Positions 43,350 to 53,003 of a DNA stretch of 64,000 nt are shown here, piece after piece. A model generated the notes under the pieces. It saw nothing but the letters and a program-made list of their open reading frames with translations, did not search any database and was not told the DNA's origin. How positions within the stretch are numbered: the stretch's first letter is position 1; each line of letters opens with the position of its first letter. Source of the stretch: an uncultured Phascolarctobacterium sp. (GTDB taxonomy: Bacteria > Bacillota > Negativicutes > Acidaminococcales > Acidaminococcaceae); the NCBI GenBank assembly GCA_900545535.1, contig UQZN01000012.1, positions 1 through 64,000 on the forward strand, read 5' to 3'. The position numbers and the translations under genes were made by a program.

Positions 43350-45953
43350 CTATTTACTTTGAGCCCAGTTTTTTCCCCAGGCAACATCTGCTGTCAGCGG
43401 TACGCTCAACGTTGCCGCACCTTCCATTGCCCTTTTTACCAGTTTTGCCACCAGCTCGCGTTCAGCTTCAGTAACCTCTAATACCAGTTCATCATGTACC
43501 TGCAGCAAAATGCGGCTTTTGACCTGCGCTTCGGCAAGCGCCTGTTCTACTTTCAACATTGCTATTTTAATGATATCCGCCGCAGTTCCCTGAATAGGCG
43601 TATTGATAGCAGTACGCTCAGCAAAACTTCGTAAATTAAAATTACTGTGTCTGATATCAGGCAGATAACGACGGCGGCCAAACATCGTTGCCACATATCC
43701 CTGCTCACGGGCATGCTTGACCATATCATCCATATATTTTTTTACACCAGTATAACGGGCAAAATAATTTTTGATATATTCAGCTGCTTCACCGCGGCTG
43801 ATATCAAGCTGTTTAGCCAGACCAAAATCACTGATGCCATAAACGATCCCAAAATTTACCGCTTTTGCCCGAGTACGCATCATCGCATCAACCTGCTCCA
43901 ACGGCACGCCAAACACTTCTGCCGCCGTACGGGCATGTACATCCTGCCCATGCAGGAAAGATTCCAAAAGCAGCTTATCCTGAGCCATATGTGCCAGCAC
44001 ACGCAGCTCTACCTGAGAATAATCACAGGACATCAGCCAATCATAACCAGCTGCCGGTATAAATATTTCACGGATACGCTTGCCAATCTCCGTTCGTACC
44101 GGAATATTCTGCAAATTAGGGTCAGTACTTGATAAACGTCCCGTAGCAGTTACGGTCTGCTGAAAATGCGTATGGATTCTCCCTGTCACAGGATTGATCA
44201 GCGGACGCAATCCTTCCAGATAAGTAGAATGCAGTTTTGTCAGCTTACGGTGTTCCAAAATAGTTGTAATCAGAGGATGAGATCCCTCCAGCTGTTCCAA
44301 AACCGAAACGTCTGTAGAATAACCGGTCTTGGTCTTTTTTATAATTGGGAGTCCTAATTTTTCAAATAACAGTACGCCTAACTGCTTCGGCGATTTCAGA
44401 TTAAAACTTTCACCTGCCTGTTCCTCTGCCAAAACTTCCAGCGCAGCAATTTGGACAGACATTTCCTTTGTAATGCTTTCCAAAAGCTCTACATCAGGCT
44501 TAATCCCCGCCAACTCCATTTTTGCCAGCAGCTGCGCCAACGGCAGTTCCATTTCCGTATAAAGTTTACATAATTCATAATCCTGTAGTTTTTGTTCAAT
44601 AAGCGGAAGCAGTGTCTGTAAATCTGCCGCATTACCGCCATTATTTGTAGTCAGATAACGTTCTGTGACCGCCTTTAAAGTGTAGGAACTGCGTCCCGGT
44701 TCGATCAAATAAGCGGCGATCCCGATATCATCAACTATGCCTGCAGCTTTTTTATCCAAACACAGACAAGCCTTATAAATTTCCTTGCTGTCGCAGGTAG
44801 CCTTCAGCTGTTTGGAATCGGACAGCCAGTCATAAAAAAAGTTCCAGGCACCGCTGCCTTCCTGCAGTCTATAAATTTTATTATCATGAAAAATTTCCAC
44901 AGCTGTAAAATGTATTTTAGGCAGCTCACCGCCGCAAACAGCTGTAAATGCGACCTTGTCCTGTTTTTGCCGCAAGATCGCGAAAAAATCCGCCCCTTGC
45001 TCTTGTGTCTCTAAAAATTCAACCGCTGTACCTGTACTGCCCTGTCCAACACTTTCACCAAAAAGATCAAACAACCCGTCACTGCCGCCTAAAATAGTCT
45101 GAAACCGCTCATGCAAATTGCGGAACTCCAATTCCTGCATCAAGGGCCGAGCTTCTTCCGACATAGCTTTCAGCTCATATTTAGCAAGATCAAGCTCAAC
45201 AGGTACTTCCGTAAAAATAGTTGCCAGTTTTTTGGAAAGCAAAGCCGCTTCCTTATTGTTTTCCAATTTCTCTTTTAAACTTTTGCCGCTGATCCGGTCA
45301 ATATTATCTAAAACATTCTCTACCGTGCCATATTCACAAATCAGTTTCAGCGCCGTTTTCGGGCCGACGCCCGGAACGCCGGGAATATTATCAGAACTGT
45401 CACCCATCAATCCCTTTAAATCAATCAGCTGTTTCGGTTCCAAGCCTTCATAATCTTCGGCAAATGCCGCTACATCATAAGCCTTGATATCAGAAATCCC
45501 ACGTTTAGTAAAATAAACCTTTACCCTGTCATTTAAAAGCTGCAGTTCGTCCTTGTCACCGGTTACAATAATAATTTCGGCTTCCGGCGGCGCATGCACG
45601 GCAAAAGTGCCAATAATATCATCAGCTTCATAACCTTCGGTTTCCAAAACAGTGATGTTCATGGCTTCCAGCAAACGCCGGGCCAGTGGAAATTGTTCAC
45701 TCAGCTCACTTGGCGTAGGCTTACGCTGCCCTTTATAATCCGCAAACAGTTCCGTCCGAAAAGTTTTACGTGATTTATCAAACGCTACTGCCAGCCATTT
45801 AGGCTTAACATCACCTAAAAGCTTTACAAGCATATTGCAAAATCCATATACAGCTCCTGTATGCACGCCTTGCCTTGTCATCAACGGAGGCAACGCAAAA
45901 AATGCCCTGTGTATCAAGCTGCTGCCATCAATAACTAAAAATTTATCAGCCAT
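43350..45953 (-). CDS. polA: DNA polymerase I
   Basis: About 867 residues. N-terminal 5'-3' exonuclease (1-290: VIDGSSLIHRAFFALPPL, DDIIGTFA, GDKDELQLL, LIDLKGLMGDSSDNIPGVPG). The middle domain (about 310-470) lacks the DEDD residues of an active 3'-5' proofreading site, as in many Firmicutes. Polymerase domain from about 480: RLSSTDPNLQNIPVRTEIGK, SCDYSQVELRVLAHMAQD, RTRAKAVNFGIVYGISDFGL and LLQVHDELVLEV. The start is set at ATG 45953; an in-frame TTG lies at 45980. First gene of its operon. Confidence 0.97.
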   Translation of the reverse strand: MADKFLVIDGSSLIHRAFFALPPLMTRQGVHTGAVYGFCNMLVKLLGDVKPKWLAVAFDKSRKTFRTELFADYKGQRKPTPSELSEQFPLARRLLEAMNITVLETEGYEADDIIGTFAVHAPPEAEIIIVTGDKDELQLLNDRVKVYFTKRGISDIKAYDVAAFAEDYEGLEPKQLIDLKGLMGDSSDNIPGVPGVGPKTALKLICEYGTVENVLDNIDRISGKSLKEKLENNKEAALLSKKLATIFTEVPVELDLAKYELKAMSEEARPLMQELEFRNLHERFQTILGGSDGLFDLFGESVGQGSTGTAVEFLETQEQGADFFAILRQKQDKVAFTAVCGGELPKIHFTAVEIFHDNKIYRLQEGSGAWNFFYDWLSDSKQLKATCDSKEIYKACLCLDKKAAGIVDDIGIAAYLIEPGRSSYTLKAVTERYLTTNNGGNAADLQTLLPLIEQKLQDYELCKLYTEMELPLAQLLAKMELAGIKPDVELLESITKEMSVQIAALEVLAEEQAGESFNLKSPKQLGVLLFEKLGLPIIKKTKTGYSTDVSVLEQLEGSHPLITTILEHRKLTKLHSTYLEGLRPLINPVTGRIHTHFQQTVTATGRLSSTDPNLQNIPVRTEIGKRIREIFIPAAGYDWLMSCDYSQVELRVLAHMAQDKLLLESFLHGQDVHARTAAEVFGVPLEQVDAMMRTRAKAVNFGIVYGISDFGLAKQLDISRGEAAEYIKNYFARYTGVKKYMDDMVKHAREQGYVATMFGRRRYLPDIRHSNFNLRSFAERTAINTPIQGTAADIIKIAMLKVEQALAEAQVKSRILLQVHDELVLEVTEAERELVAKLVKRAMEGAATLSVPLTADVAWGKNWAQSK

Positions 45954-46005
45954 TTCTTCACCACTTTCCTCAACGCTCAAATTAGCCTGTTCATATTTAA
46001 ATATT

Positions 46006-46217
46006 ATACCACAAGGGTATGTGTTCTCACTAGACTCGAAAATACCTCGTCATTATGAATTAAGTTTTGCCGACTTCGTCGGAATAGGATATCCACAACG
46101 CTCATTATTCAGTCGCGTTTTTTGGATAAGTTCGCAATTGCGTTTATTCATTACATGACTAAACGGTGCTCACTTAAGTTTTCACACAATACCACAAGGG
46201 TATGTGTTCTCACTAGA
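46006..46217. repeat. 29-base direct repeats bracketing a 154-base segment
   Basis: A 29-base sequence beginning ataccacaagggtatgtg is present twice, exactly, at 46006-46034 and 46189-46217. The repeat begins with its own small hairpin (atacc/gggtat). Between the copies are a ccgacttcgtcgg hairpin and a gcaattgc palindrome; there is no open frame of note. The polA transcript would start beside the first copy (TATAAT on the minus strand overlaps its edge). Looks like a small non-autonomous repeat element or its remnant. Confidence 0.7.
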
Positions 46218-46257
46218 TAGCAAAGCAGCTTTCGCCATAAGCAAAAGCTGCCTGTTT

Positions 46258-46578
46258 TCATTTTATTAATTTAGGATAATCACGCTGCAGTTCGGTAATA
46301 TGATAAATATATACAGTATTTTCAATCTTGCGGTAAACACAGGCATATTTATCTATCAGCAGCATCAAATATTTTTGCTCATTCAGCCTGCGCAGCGGAG
46401 TTTTCTTCCCCTGCATTGAAAAGTCCTGTAATGCCTTAAGCTTTCTGACAATACCGCACGTAACTGTACCAGCTTCAAGTTTCGTTCCCTGCTGGCTGCA
46501 GGCAAAGCCAATTTCCAGCAGATCACGCCACGCCTGCGGCAGGATCTTCATATCTGAACGTATTAAACCATCATTCAA
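46258..46578 (-). CDS. RelE/ParE-like toxin of a type II toxin-antitoxin module
   Basis: 106 residues, basic. ILPQAWRDLLEIGFAC is the first helix of the fold, then VRKLKALQDF, TPLRRLNEQKYLMLLIDKY and CVYRKIENTVYIYHITELQ, the beta-strand core of RelE/ParE toxins. Whether it cleaves mRNA or targets gyrase is not readable. The start is TTG 46578 with GAAGG nine bases before, overlapping the antitoxin end by eight bases; an ATG at 46551 has no ribosome site. Weak similarity by eye, strengthened by the neighbour. Confidence 0.7.
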   Translation of the reverse strand: MNDGLIRSDMKILPQAWRDLLEIGFACSQQGTKLEAGTVTCGIVRKLKALQDFSMQGKKTPLRRLNEQKYLMLLIDKYACVYRKIENTVYIYHITELQRDYPKLIK

Positions 46579-46837
46579 TAAATTTCGCCTTCAGTCTGGC
46601 GATAGCGTCGTCCCCGTCTAACAATTCTTCAACATTCTTTTGTCTGTCCAAATCAGCCTGCATAACAGTATGATAAAACTTAAACTGTTCTTCGCGCTGT
46701 TCAAATGTTTTAATACTCATTACTACCAAATCACCTTTACCATGCTTTGTTAAATAAATAATTTCTCCGTGCTGGTGCGCATAGTCTGAAATCAAATTAT
46801 AATCATTACGCATAACTGTAGACGGCCTGATAATCAT
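46571..46837 (-). CDS. Phd/YefM-like antitoxin
   Basis: 88 residues. N-terminal Phd/YefM domain (IIRPSTVMRNDYNLISDYAH, then GEIIYLTKHGKGDLVVMSIK) that would bind the promoter, and a charged helical C-terminus (DRQKNVEELLDGDDAIARLK) that would wrap the toxin. Overlaps the toxin start by eight bases, the usual coupled arrangement. Confidence 0.82.
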   Translation of the reverse strand: MIIRPSTVMRNDYNLISDYAHQHGEIIYLTKHGKGDLVVMSIKTFEQREEQFKFYHTVMQADLDRQKNVEELLDGDDAIARLKAKFIE

Positions 46838-46913
46838 TTTAAGGCTCCCTTCTTTAAACAGTATTAAACTATACTCTTTTTTAAAATAATACGCAAGTGT
46901 TTTTATAAAAATT

Positions 46914-46948
46914 AAGGCGAATACCGGCTACGCACCAGTATCCGCCTT
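46914..46948 (-). terminator. possible terminator after ackA
   Basis: aaggcgaatac/gtatccgcctt arms with one mismatch around a 13-base loop; minus strand continues TTAATTTTTAT. It is about 145 bases past the ackA stop. Confidence 0.55.
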
Positions 46949-47093
46949 CTAATTTTACTATTTACCACAAACCAAGCAACTTCCAATACCCTACTGTAAA
47001 AAGATTTTCTTGCCTTTTGCCGTACACAGGGTCCAGTACTATGCCATTTTTCAATAAAATATTTTTCTACATTTTTTCAAGCCTCCTTTGCTT

Positions 47094-48296
47094 TTATCCA
47101 TATTGTTCAAATAACCGTTTTGTTTCTCTGGCGATCATCAATTCCTCATTCGTCAAAATCGTCCAAAGTTCTACGTCCGAATCATCCTTGTTGACCTGCG
47201 CATCTTCACCCCTGATTTCATTCTTTCGCAAATCAATTTTAGCGCCGATGACTTCTAAACCATCGCAGATCTTAGCACGCATATAAGGAGAGTTTTCGCC
47301 CAGCCCTGCCGTAAAAACGATTGCGTCCAATCCGCCCATAGATACCACGTAACTCCCGATATATTTTTTCACCTGATACGCAAAAACGTCTATCGCCAGC
47401 TGCGCCCTGGTATCGCCAAATCTGGCCGCACTTTCCAAATCCCTGAAATCGCTGGACAGCCCTGACAAACCCAAGATCCCCGATTTACTGTTCAAATACC
47501 GGTAAACCTGTTTGCCTGTCATATCCTCCTGTTCCATGATAAAAGGAATAATAGCGGGATCTATTTCTCCTGATCTGGTACCCATAATCAAACCTTCCAG
47601 CGGCGTAAATCCCATACTGGTATCTATCGACCGGCCATACTTTACCGCATCCACACTGGCCCCGTTGCCCAGATGACAGGTGATTATTTTCAACTCCTCC
47701 AGCGGACGTCCCATTTTCTGCGCCAGTGTATTGGTAACATACTGATGGGAAATACCATGAAAACCATAACGCCTGATACCATATTTGATATACAGCTCAT
47801 AGGGCAAGCCATACAAGTACGCTGTTTCCGGCAGCGTCTGGTGAAATGCGGTATCAAAAACAGCGACCTGTACTACTTGCGGAAACAGTTCCAGACATAT
47901 TTTGATCCCTTCCAGATTGACTGGATTATGCAGCGGAGCGATCATAATACAGGAACTGATCGTTTTGATTACTTCGTCCGTGATCACGACCGCCTCTGTA
48001 AATTTTTCGCCGCCATGCACGACCCGATGCCCGATACAATCTATTTCACTCAACGAATCGATAACTCCATAATTGGTGTCCGTCAAACTATCTAAAAGCA
48101 GTTGGATACCAGTCCTGTGGTCAGGTATGGTATGCTTGACCTCAATAACATATTCCTGTTTGCCCTGCAACTTTAACCGGCTGCCGTCCATACCAATCCG
48201 CTCGATCTGCCCTTTGACAAGCAACTGTTCCGTTTCCATTTCCAACAGCTGAAATTTGATCGAAGAACTGCCGCAATTGATTACCAAAACCTTCAT
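47094..48296 (-). CDS. ackA: Acetate kinase
   Basis: 400 residues. Makes ATP and acetate from acetyl phosphate. VINCGSSSIKFQLLEM at the start, CIGHRVVHGGEKFTEAV, AVFDTAFHQTLPETAYLYGL, ITCHLGNGASVDAVKYGRSI and FTAGLGENSPYMRAKI are all present. AGGAG precedes ATG 48296. No phosphotransacetylase gene is adjacent. Confidence 0.97.
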   Translation of the reverse strand: MKVLVINCGSSSIKFQLLEMETEQLLVKGQIERIGMDGSRLKLQGKQEYVIEVKHTIPDHRTGIQLLLDSLTDTNYGVIDSLSEIDCIGHRVVHGGEKFTEAVVITDEVIKTISSCIMIAPLHNPVNLEGIKICLELFPQVVQVAVFDTAFHQTLPETAYLYGLPYELYIKYGIRRYGFHGISHQYVTNTLAQKMGRPLEELKIITCHLGNGASVDAVKYGRSIDTSMGFTPLEGLIMGTRSGEIDPAIIPFIMEQEDMTGKQVYRYLNSKSGILGLSGLSSDFRDLESAARFGDTRAQLAIDVFAYQVKKYIGSYVVSMGGLDAIVFTAGLGENSPYMRAKICDGLEVIGAKIDLRKNEIRGEDAQVNKDDSDVELWTILTNEELMIARETKRLFEQYG

Positions 48297-48362
48297 AATA
48301 TCAACGCTCCTGCCTTTTACAATTCTTTAAATTCATTATATTCTAAGCCAATTTAAATGAAA

Positions 48363-48401
48363 AATAGGCAATTTCTATATTGAATATAGAAATTGCCTAT
48401 T
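48363..48401 (-). terminator. terminator after the CoA-disulfide reductase gene
   Basis: aataggcaatttctatat/atatagaaattgcctatt with a three-base loop and T-run on the minus strand. Confidence 0.85.
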
Positions 48402-48436
48402 GCAGGATTTAAGTTTGTATTATTTTTCTGTAAAGC

Positions 48437-50143
48437 TTACTTCTTGTCGCCGCTTTCGGTTTCATAAGGCCAGCCGCTCAGGCTGCCTTCCAGGCTTTGT
48501 ACGTTTTTATAACCCAGCGCCCGCAGCATCGTTTCGCCTTCATAACCGCGCAGGTTGATCTGGCAAGAGCAGACCAGTTTCGCCTCTTTATCCGGCAAAA
48601 CCGTTTCAGCTTCACTGCGCACCTTGCCCAGAGGCAGGTTGATGATATTAGCGCAGCCGGCGATACGATTGGCTTTAAATTCACCGGGCGACCGCACATC
48701 GACCAGCGTATACTCGCAGTTTTGCCGCAGCTCTTTAAAATCTTTAGGATTGATGCTGCGCAGTCGTCCGCAGATTTTGTTCAGCAGCACATTGGCCGCA
48801 GTCGCTATATTATCGATCGGCCCGTTAAAAGGCGGCGCGTAAGCAAAATCGATATTGCTCAGATCCTCTAAAGTAGCGCCAAAGCTCAGCGCTGTCGCCA
48901 GAACATCAACACGTTTATCGACACCGCCGGTACCGACGACCTGGGCCCCGATGACCTTTTGCGTTTTGACATCTGCCAAAAGCTTCAGCACCAGACGCTG
49001 TGCGCCCGGCATATAGCCAAGTCTGTCAAATCCTGGCACTACTACCGACTCAAATTCGATACCGGCAGCCCGAGCAGCCCGCTCGTTAAGGCCGGTGCTG
49101 CCAGCCTGCCAGTTCAGTATCTGGCAGATACCAGTTCCTAAAATACCGGGATATTTAATGCCGTCGCCGCAAATATTGTCGGCGATCACACGGCCATGCT
49201 TATTAGCCGTTGAGCCCATAGGCGCAAACATTTTCGCCTTGCTGACGATGTTAGTATTTTCCGCACAATCGCCGCCCGCATAAATAGCCGGATCACTGGT
49301 CTGCAGAGACTCGTTGACCGCGATCGCGCCGCTGGGACCGATCTCCAGCCCGGCCGCCTTCGCCAGCTCAACATTAGGGCGTACGCCCACAGCAACGATC
49401 ACCAGCTGCGCCGGGATCGTCCTTTTATCTGTCTTGACCGCGGTAACACGGCCATTGGCGCCTTCAAAGCCCAGCGTCTTTTCCTGCAGATACAGCCTGA
49501 TGCCTGCTTTCTCCACCGGCTTTTTCACTAAATCAGCCATTTCCAGATCCAGCATCTGCGGCAGGATCCTGTCCTGCATCTCCACGATGTTCACTATCAA
49601 TCCCTGTTTATGGAAAGCTTCGGCCAGCTCCATACCGATCAGGCCAGCGCCGACGATGACCACGTCCGTCACCTTGTATTCCTGCATCTCCGCCTTGACC
49701 TGTAAGGTTTCCCACGGGAACCAGAAATTATGGATACCGCCCAGGTCAGCGCCCGGCAGCGGCAAATTTACAGGTGTCGAACCAGTGCCCAGTACCAGCA
49801 CGTCGTACTGCATTTCTTTTACAGTACCGTCAGCCTTGTCCAAAACTGTTACCGTTTTTCTGGCACGGTCTATTTTCTGCGCCTCATGTCCTGTCAGCAC
49901 GTCGAAGCCCTTGACCTTTTTAAAAAATTCCGCATCACGGGCAAATCCCTGCGGCGTATGGGTAAAGCTGGTAAAATCCTCTACATCGCCGCCGATATAA
50001 TACGGAAAGCCACAGGCGCCGTAGCTGACCTGCTGACCCCGTTCCAAAACAGTGATTTCCGCATCCTTATCTCTGCGGCGCAAACGTGAAGCTGTTTTCA
50101 TGCCGGCAGCAACACCGCCGATGATCAATACCTTTTTAGCCAT
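48437..50143 (-). CDS. CoA-disulfide reductase with C-terminal rhodanese domain
   Basis: About 568 residues. FAD/NAD(P)H pyridine nucleotide-disulfide oxidoreductase: FAD loop VLIIGGVAAGMKTASRLRRR, redox-active Cys44 in SYGACGFPYYIGG, NAD loop VVIVGAGLIGMELAEAF, YAGGDCAEN, and a dimerisation part ending ATAANVLLNKICGRL. The last 100 residues are a rhodanese domain (VDVRSPGEFKANRIAGCANI) with a catalytic Cys in VCSCQINLRGYEG. Family members reduce CoA disulfide, polysulfide or persulfide. A thiol and sulfur defence or sulfur-reduction role is inferred. AAGGAG lies eight bases before ATG 50143. Confidence 0.92.
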   Translation of the reverse strand: MAKKVLIIGGVAAGMKTASRLRRRDKDAEITVLERGQQVSYGACGFPYYIGGDVEDFTSFTHTPQGFARDAEFFKKVKGFDVLTGHEAQKIDRARKTVTVLDKADGTVKEMQYDVLVLGTGSTPVNLPLPGADLGGIHNFWFPWETLQVKAEMQEYKVTDVVIVGAGLIGMELAEAFHKQGLIVNIVEMQDRILPQMLDLEMADLVKKPVEKAGIRLYLQEKTLGFEGANGRVTAVKTDKRTIPAQLVIVAVGVRPNVELAKAAGLEIGPSGAIAVNESLQTSDPAIYAGGDCAENTNIVSKAKMFAPMGSTANKHGRVIADNICGDGIKYPGILGTGICQILNWQAGSTGLNERAARAAGIEFESVVVPGFDRLGYMPGAQRLVLKLLADVKTQKVIGAQVVGTGGVDKRVDVLATALSFGATLEDLSNIDFAYAPPFNGPIDNIATAANVLLNKICGRLRSINPKDFKELRQNCEYTLVDVRSPGEFKANRIAGCANIINLPLGKVRSEAETVLPDKEAKLVCSCQINLRGYEGETMLRALGYKNVQSLEGSLSGWPYETESGDKK

Positions 50144-50194
50144 TGCGATCGCTCCTTCCAAAGTAAAAATTTACCTTATATATTCATTATATAC

Positions 50195-50233
50195 GCAAAC
50201 AGGGCTGCGTTCAATGAACACAGCCCCGTTTGC
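50195..50233 (-). terminator. hairpin after clpB
   Basis: gcaaac..gggctg / cagccc..gtttgc arms with a 13-base loop, 25 bases past the clpB stop. The minus-strand T-run lies before the stem rather than after it, so it is a weak intrinsic terminator. Confidence 0.5.
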
Positions 50234-50257
50234 AAAAAATCTTTACTTACTAAATGC

Positions 50258-52807
50258 TCAGACAGTCCGTTCTATATCGATAGCGCCGTTTTTCAGCACT
50301 ACGCGAACAGTTTCGCCACTCTTAATCTCGCCGCTGACGATCTTCTTACCCAAAAGGTTTTCGACCGTGTGCACGATCAACCGTTTCAGAGGCCGCGCAC
50401 CAAAGGCAGGATCAAAACCGGTTTCCGCCAGATAGGCAACAGCCTCGTCGCTGTAGGTCAGTGTCAGATCAAGCTGTTTTTCCAATCTTTCGTCAAGTTC
50501 CTTCAAAATCATTTTCACGATATCGTGGATCTGCTCTTTCTCCAATGCCTTAAAGACCACGATATCATCGACACGGTTCAAAAATTCCGGACGGAAGAAC
50601 TGCATCAGCATGCTTTGTACTTCCTCGCGGGAGATCTGCCCCTGCTTCTTCATGATCTCAGCCGAGCCCAGATTACTGGTCATAATGATCAGCGTATTCT
50701 TAAAGTCAACGTTACGTCCCTGACCGTCAGTCAGACGGCCATCGTCCAATACCTGCAGCAATACGTTGAAGACATCGGCATGCGCTTTTTCGATCTCGTC
50801 CAGCAAAATTACCGAATACGGATGGCGGCGTACAGCCTCAGTCAGCTGACCACCTTCATCGTAACCAACATAGCCCGGAGGCGCACCGATCAGACGGGAA
50901 ACGGTATGCTTCTCCATATATTCGCTCATATCGATACGAATCATATTACGCTCGTCGTCAAACAAAATCTCGGCCAGCGCCTTCGCCAGCTCCGTCTTGC
51001 CGACACCGGTAGGCCCCAGGAAAATAAAGGAACCGATCGGCCGGCTGGGGTCTTTGATCCCAGCACGGGCACGCACAACTGCCTCGCTGACCGCTTTAAC
51101 AGCGTCGTCCTGGCCAACGACCCGCTGATGCAGGATATCCTCCAAACGCACCAGTTTTTCACGTTCGCCGCCGCTCAGCCGGGATACCGGGATCCCCGTC
51201 CAGGTGCTGACGACCTTGGCGATATCTTCCTCGTCAACCTCTTCCTTCAGCAATACGTTGTCGTTAGTATTTTTATTATGGGCCTCCACTTCGGCCAATT
51301 CTTTTTCCAACGCCGGCAAACGGCCATACTTCAATTCTGCCAGTTTATTCAGATCATAGCCGCGCTCAGCACTTTCCATTTCCTGTTTTACGGCGTCGAT
51401 TTCTTTCTTTACCTCGCGCACACGGGCGATAGAAGCCTTTTCAGCATCCCAGCGTTTGACCAGCGCTTCGTTTTCCTTCCGCAGTTCGGCCAGTTCTTCT
51501 TCGATCTTCGCCAGACGATCCTTAGACTGCTCGTCCTGCTCTTTCCCCAAAGCCTGAGCTTCGATCTCCAGCTGCAGGATACGGCGCTTACTCTCGTCCA
51601 GCTCGGCCGGCAGCGAATCGATCTCCGTCCGCAGACGGGCAGCCGCCTCGTCCACCAGGTCGATAGCCTTATCCGGCAGGAAACGGTCATTAATATAACG
51701 GTTACTCAAAACAGCAGCAGCTACCAGCGCCGCGTCTTTGATCCGTACGCCGTGATGCACTTCATAACGCTCTTTCAGGCCACGCAGGATCGAAATCGTA
51801 TCCTCAACACCCGGCTGCTTGACCATTACCGGTTGGAAACGCCGTTCCAGAGCGCTGTCTTTTTCGATATACTTACGGTATTCATTCAGCGTCGTTGCCC
51901 CGATACAACGCAGCTCGCCGCGGGCCAGCATCGGTTTCAGGATATTGCCAGCGTCCATTGCGCCTTCGGCAGCGCCGGCGCCGACCACCGTATGCAGTTC
52001 GTCGATAAACATAATGATCTGCCCGGCAGAATCAGAAATCACCTTCAGCACCTTTTTCAGACGCTCTTCAAACTCGCCCCGGTATTTGGCGCCTGCTACC
52101 AGTGCCGCCAGATCCAGAGCATACAGCGTCTTGTTCTTCAGATTTTCCGGTACGTCGCCGGCCACGATACGCCGTGCCAAACCTTCGGCGATAGCAGTTT
52201 TACCAACGCCAGGTTCGCCTATCAGCACCGGATTGTTTTTCTTGCGGCGCGACAGGATCTCGATCACACGGCGGATCTCCTCATCACGGCCGATAACCGG
52301 ATCCAGCTTACCGTCCATAGCCTTGGCAGTCAGATCCTGACCATATTTTTCCAGGGTCTGTTTACTTTCTTCGTCAGCCTGTCCGTTAGTGTAAGCCATA
52401 TATAGCCCTTCTGCTTTTTTCTTATCGATACCGTATTTTTTAAGCAGAGACACAGTATCACTGTCACCATCGCTGGCTAAAGCCGCTACCAAATGACCGA
52501 TGTTGACCTCGCCCTGACCGGCAGCCTGTGCCGCCAGACCAATCACACGGGCCAAAGCCGTACTCATCGTCAGCTGACGGTCCTGTCCTTTGACAGAAGG
52601 TATCCGCTGCATCAGCGCCTTGGCTTCCTGCGCAAAAGTTTTTTCATCAGCCTTGACATTGGCCAGCAAAAACTTAAAAAAGCCCTCGCTGCTGCTCAAG
52701 GCCACTAAAAGATGCGCACAGGCCAGCTCCTGCTGATAATTCATTACAGCCTGCTGCTGTGCGGCTTCTAAAATACTTTTTACTTCTTCACTGTAGCGTT
52801 CTTGCAT
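50258..52807 (-). CDS. clpB: ATP-dependent disaggregase ClpB
   Basis: About 849 residues. Clp N-domain (1-145, [16 protein letters not shown]), first AAA+ domain with [15 protein letters not shown] and [14 protein letters not shown], the long coiled-coil M domain (about 400-520) that distinguishes ClpB from ClpC, second AAA+ domain with [18 protein letters not shown] and [14 protein letters not shown], and [13 protein letters not shown] at the end. Rescues aggregated proteins with DnaK. AGGAGG precedes ATG 52807. No CIRCE or CtsR box is seen in its short upstream region. Confidence 0.97.
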   Translation of the reverse strand: MQERYSEEVKSILEAAQQQAVMNYQQELACAHLLVALSSSEGFFKFLLANVKADEKTFAQEAKALMQRIPSVKGQDRQLTMSTALARVIGLAAQAAGQGEVNIGHLVAALASDGDSDTVSLLKKYGIDKKKAEGLYMAYTNGQADEESKQTLEKYGQDLTAKAMDGKLDPVIGRDEEIRRVIEILSRRKKNNPVLIGEPGVGKTAIAEGLARRIVAGDVPENLKNKTLYALDLAALVAGAKYRGEFEERLKKVLKVISDSAGQIIMFIDELHTVVGAGAAEGAMDAGNILKPMLARGELRCIGATTLNEYRKYIEKDSALERRFQPVMVKQPGVEDTISILRGLKERYEVHHGVRIKDAALVAAAVLSNRYINDRFLPDKAIDLVDEAAARLRTEIDSLPAELDESKRRILQLEIEAQALGKEQDEQSKDRLAKIEEELAELRKENEALVKRWDAEKASIARVREVKKEIDAVKQEMESAERGYDLNKLAELKYGRLPALEKELAEVEAHNKNTNDNVLLKEEVDEEDIAKVVSTWTGIPVSRLSGGEREKLVRLEDILHQRVVGQDDAVKAVSEAVVRARAGIKDPSRPIGSFIFLGPTGVGKTELAKALAEILFDDERNMIRIDMSEYMEKHTVSRLIGAPPGYVGYDEGGQLTEAVRRHPYSVILLDEIEKAHADVFNVLLQVLDDGRLTDGQGRNVDFKNTLIIMTSNLGSAEIMKKQGQISREEVQSMLMQFFRPEFLNRVDDIVVFKALEKEQIHDIVKMILKELDERLEKQLDLTLTYSDEAVAYLAETGFDPAFGARPLKRLIVHTVENLLGKKIVSGEIKSGETVRVVLKNGAIDIERTV

Positions 52808-53003
52808 AGCGCTACACCTCCTGACTATCATCAAATTTTAATCTTTTAACTTGTTTTTACAGAAATTTTTTTATCGTCACGCAGGGAAACTAAACTCTGC
52901 GGCGAATACAAAAAATAAGTATTGCACTGATTGCAACAGCTGTCACTCTCACAGCCGCGGCAGCTGCGACCCAACTATAAAAAATCATTATATGGAGGCA
53001 AGT

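Noticed and set aside
46006..46217. Two-copy repeat as a CRISPR array
   Set aside because: Only two copies 183 bases apart, spacer far too long, no cas genes.
47017..47286. 89-codon frame opposite the end of ackA
   Set aside because: Overlaps ackA antisense, no ribosome site, no domain.
50369..52405. 678-codon open frame opposite clpB
   Set aside because: It is the antisense frame of a G/C-third-position gene; composition (Gln, Phe, His rich) has no domain sense and clpB is certain.
52890..52980. Hydrophobic stretch (ISIALIATAVTLTAAAAATQL) in the gap between clpB and the tail-anchored gene
   Set aside because: Resembles a signal peptide but has no ATG, GTG or TTG start and no ribosome site, and stops before the next gene. 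At most an eroded fragment.
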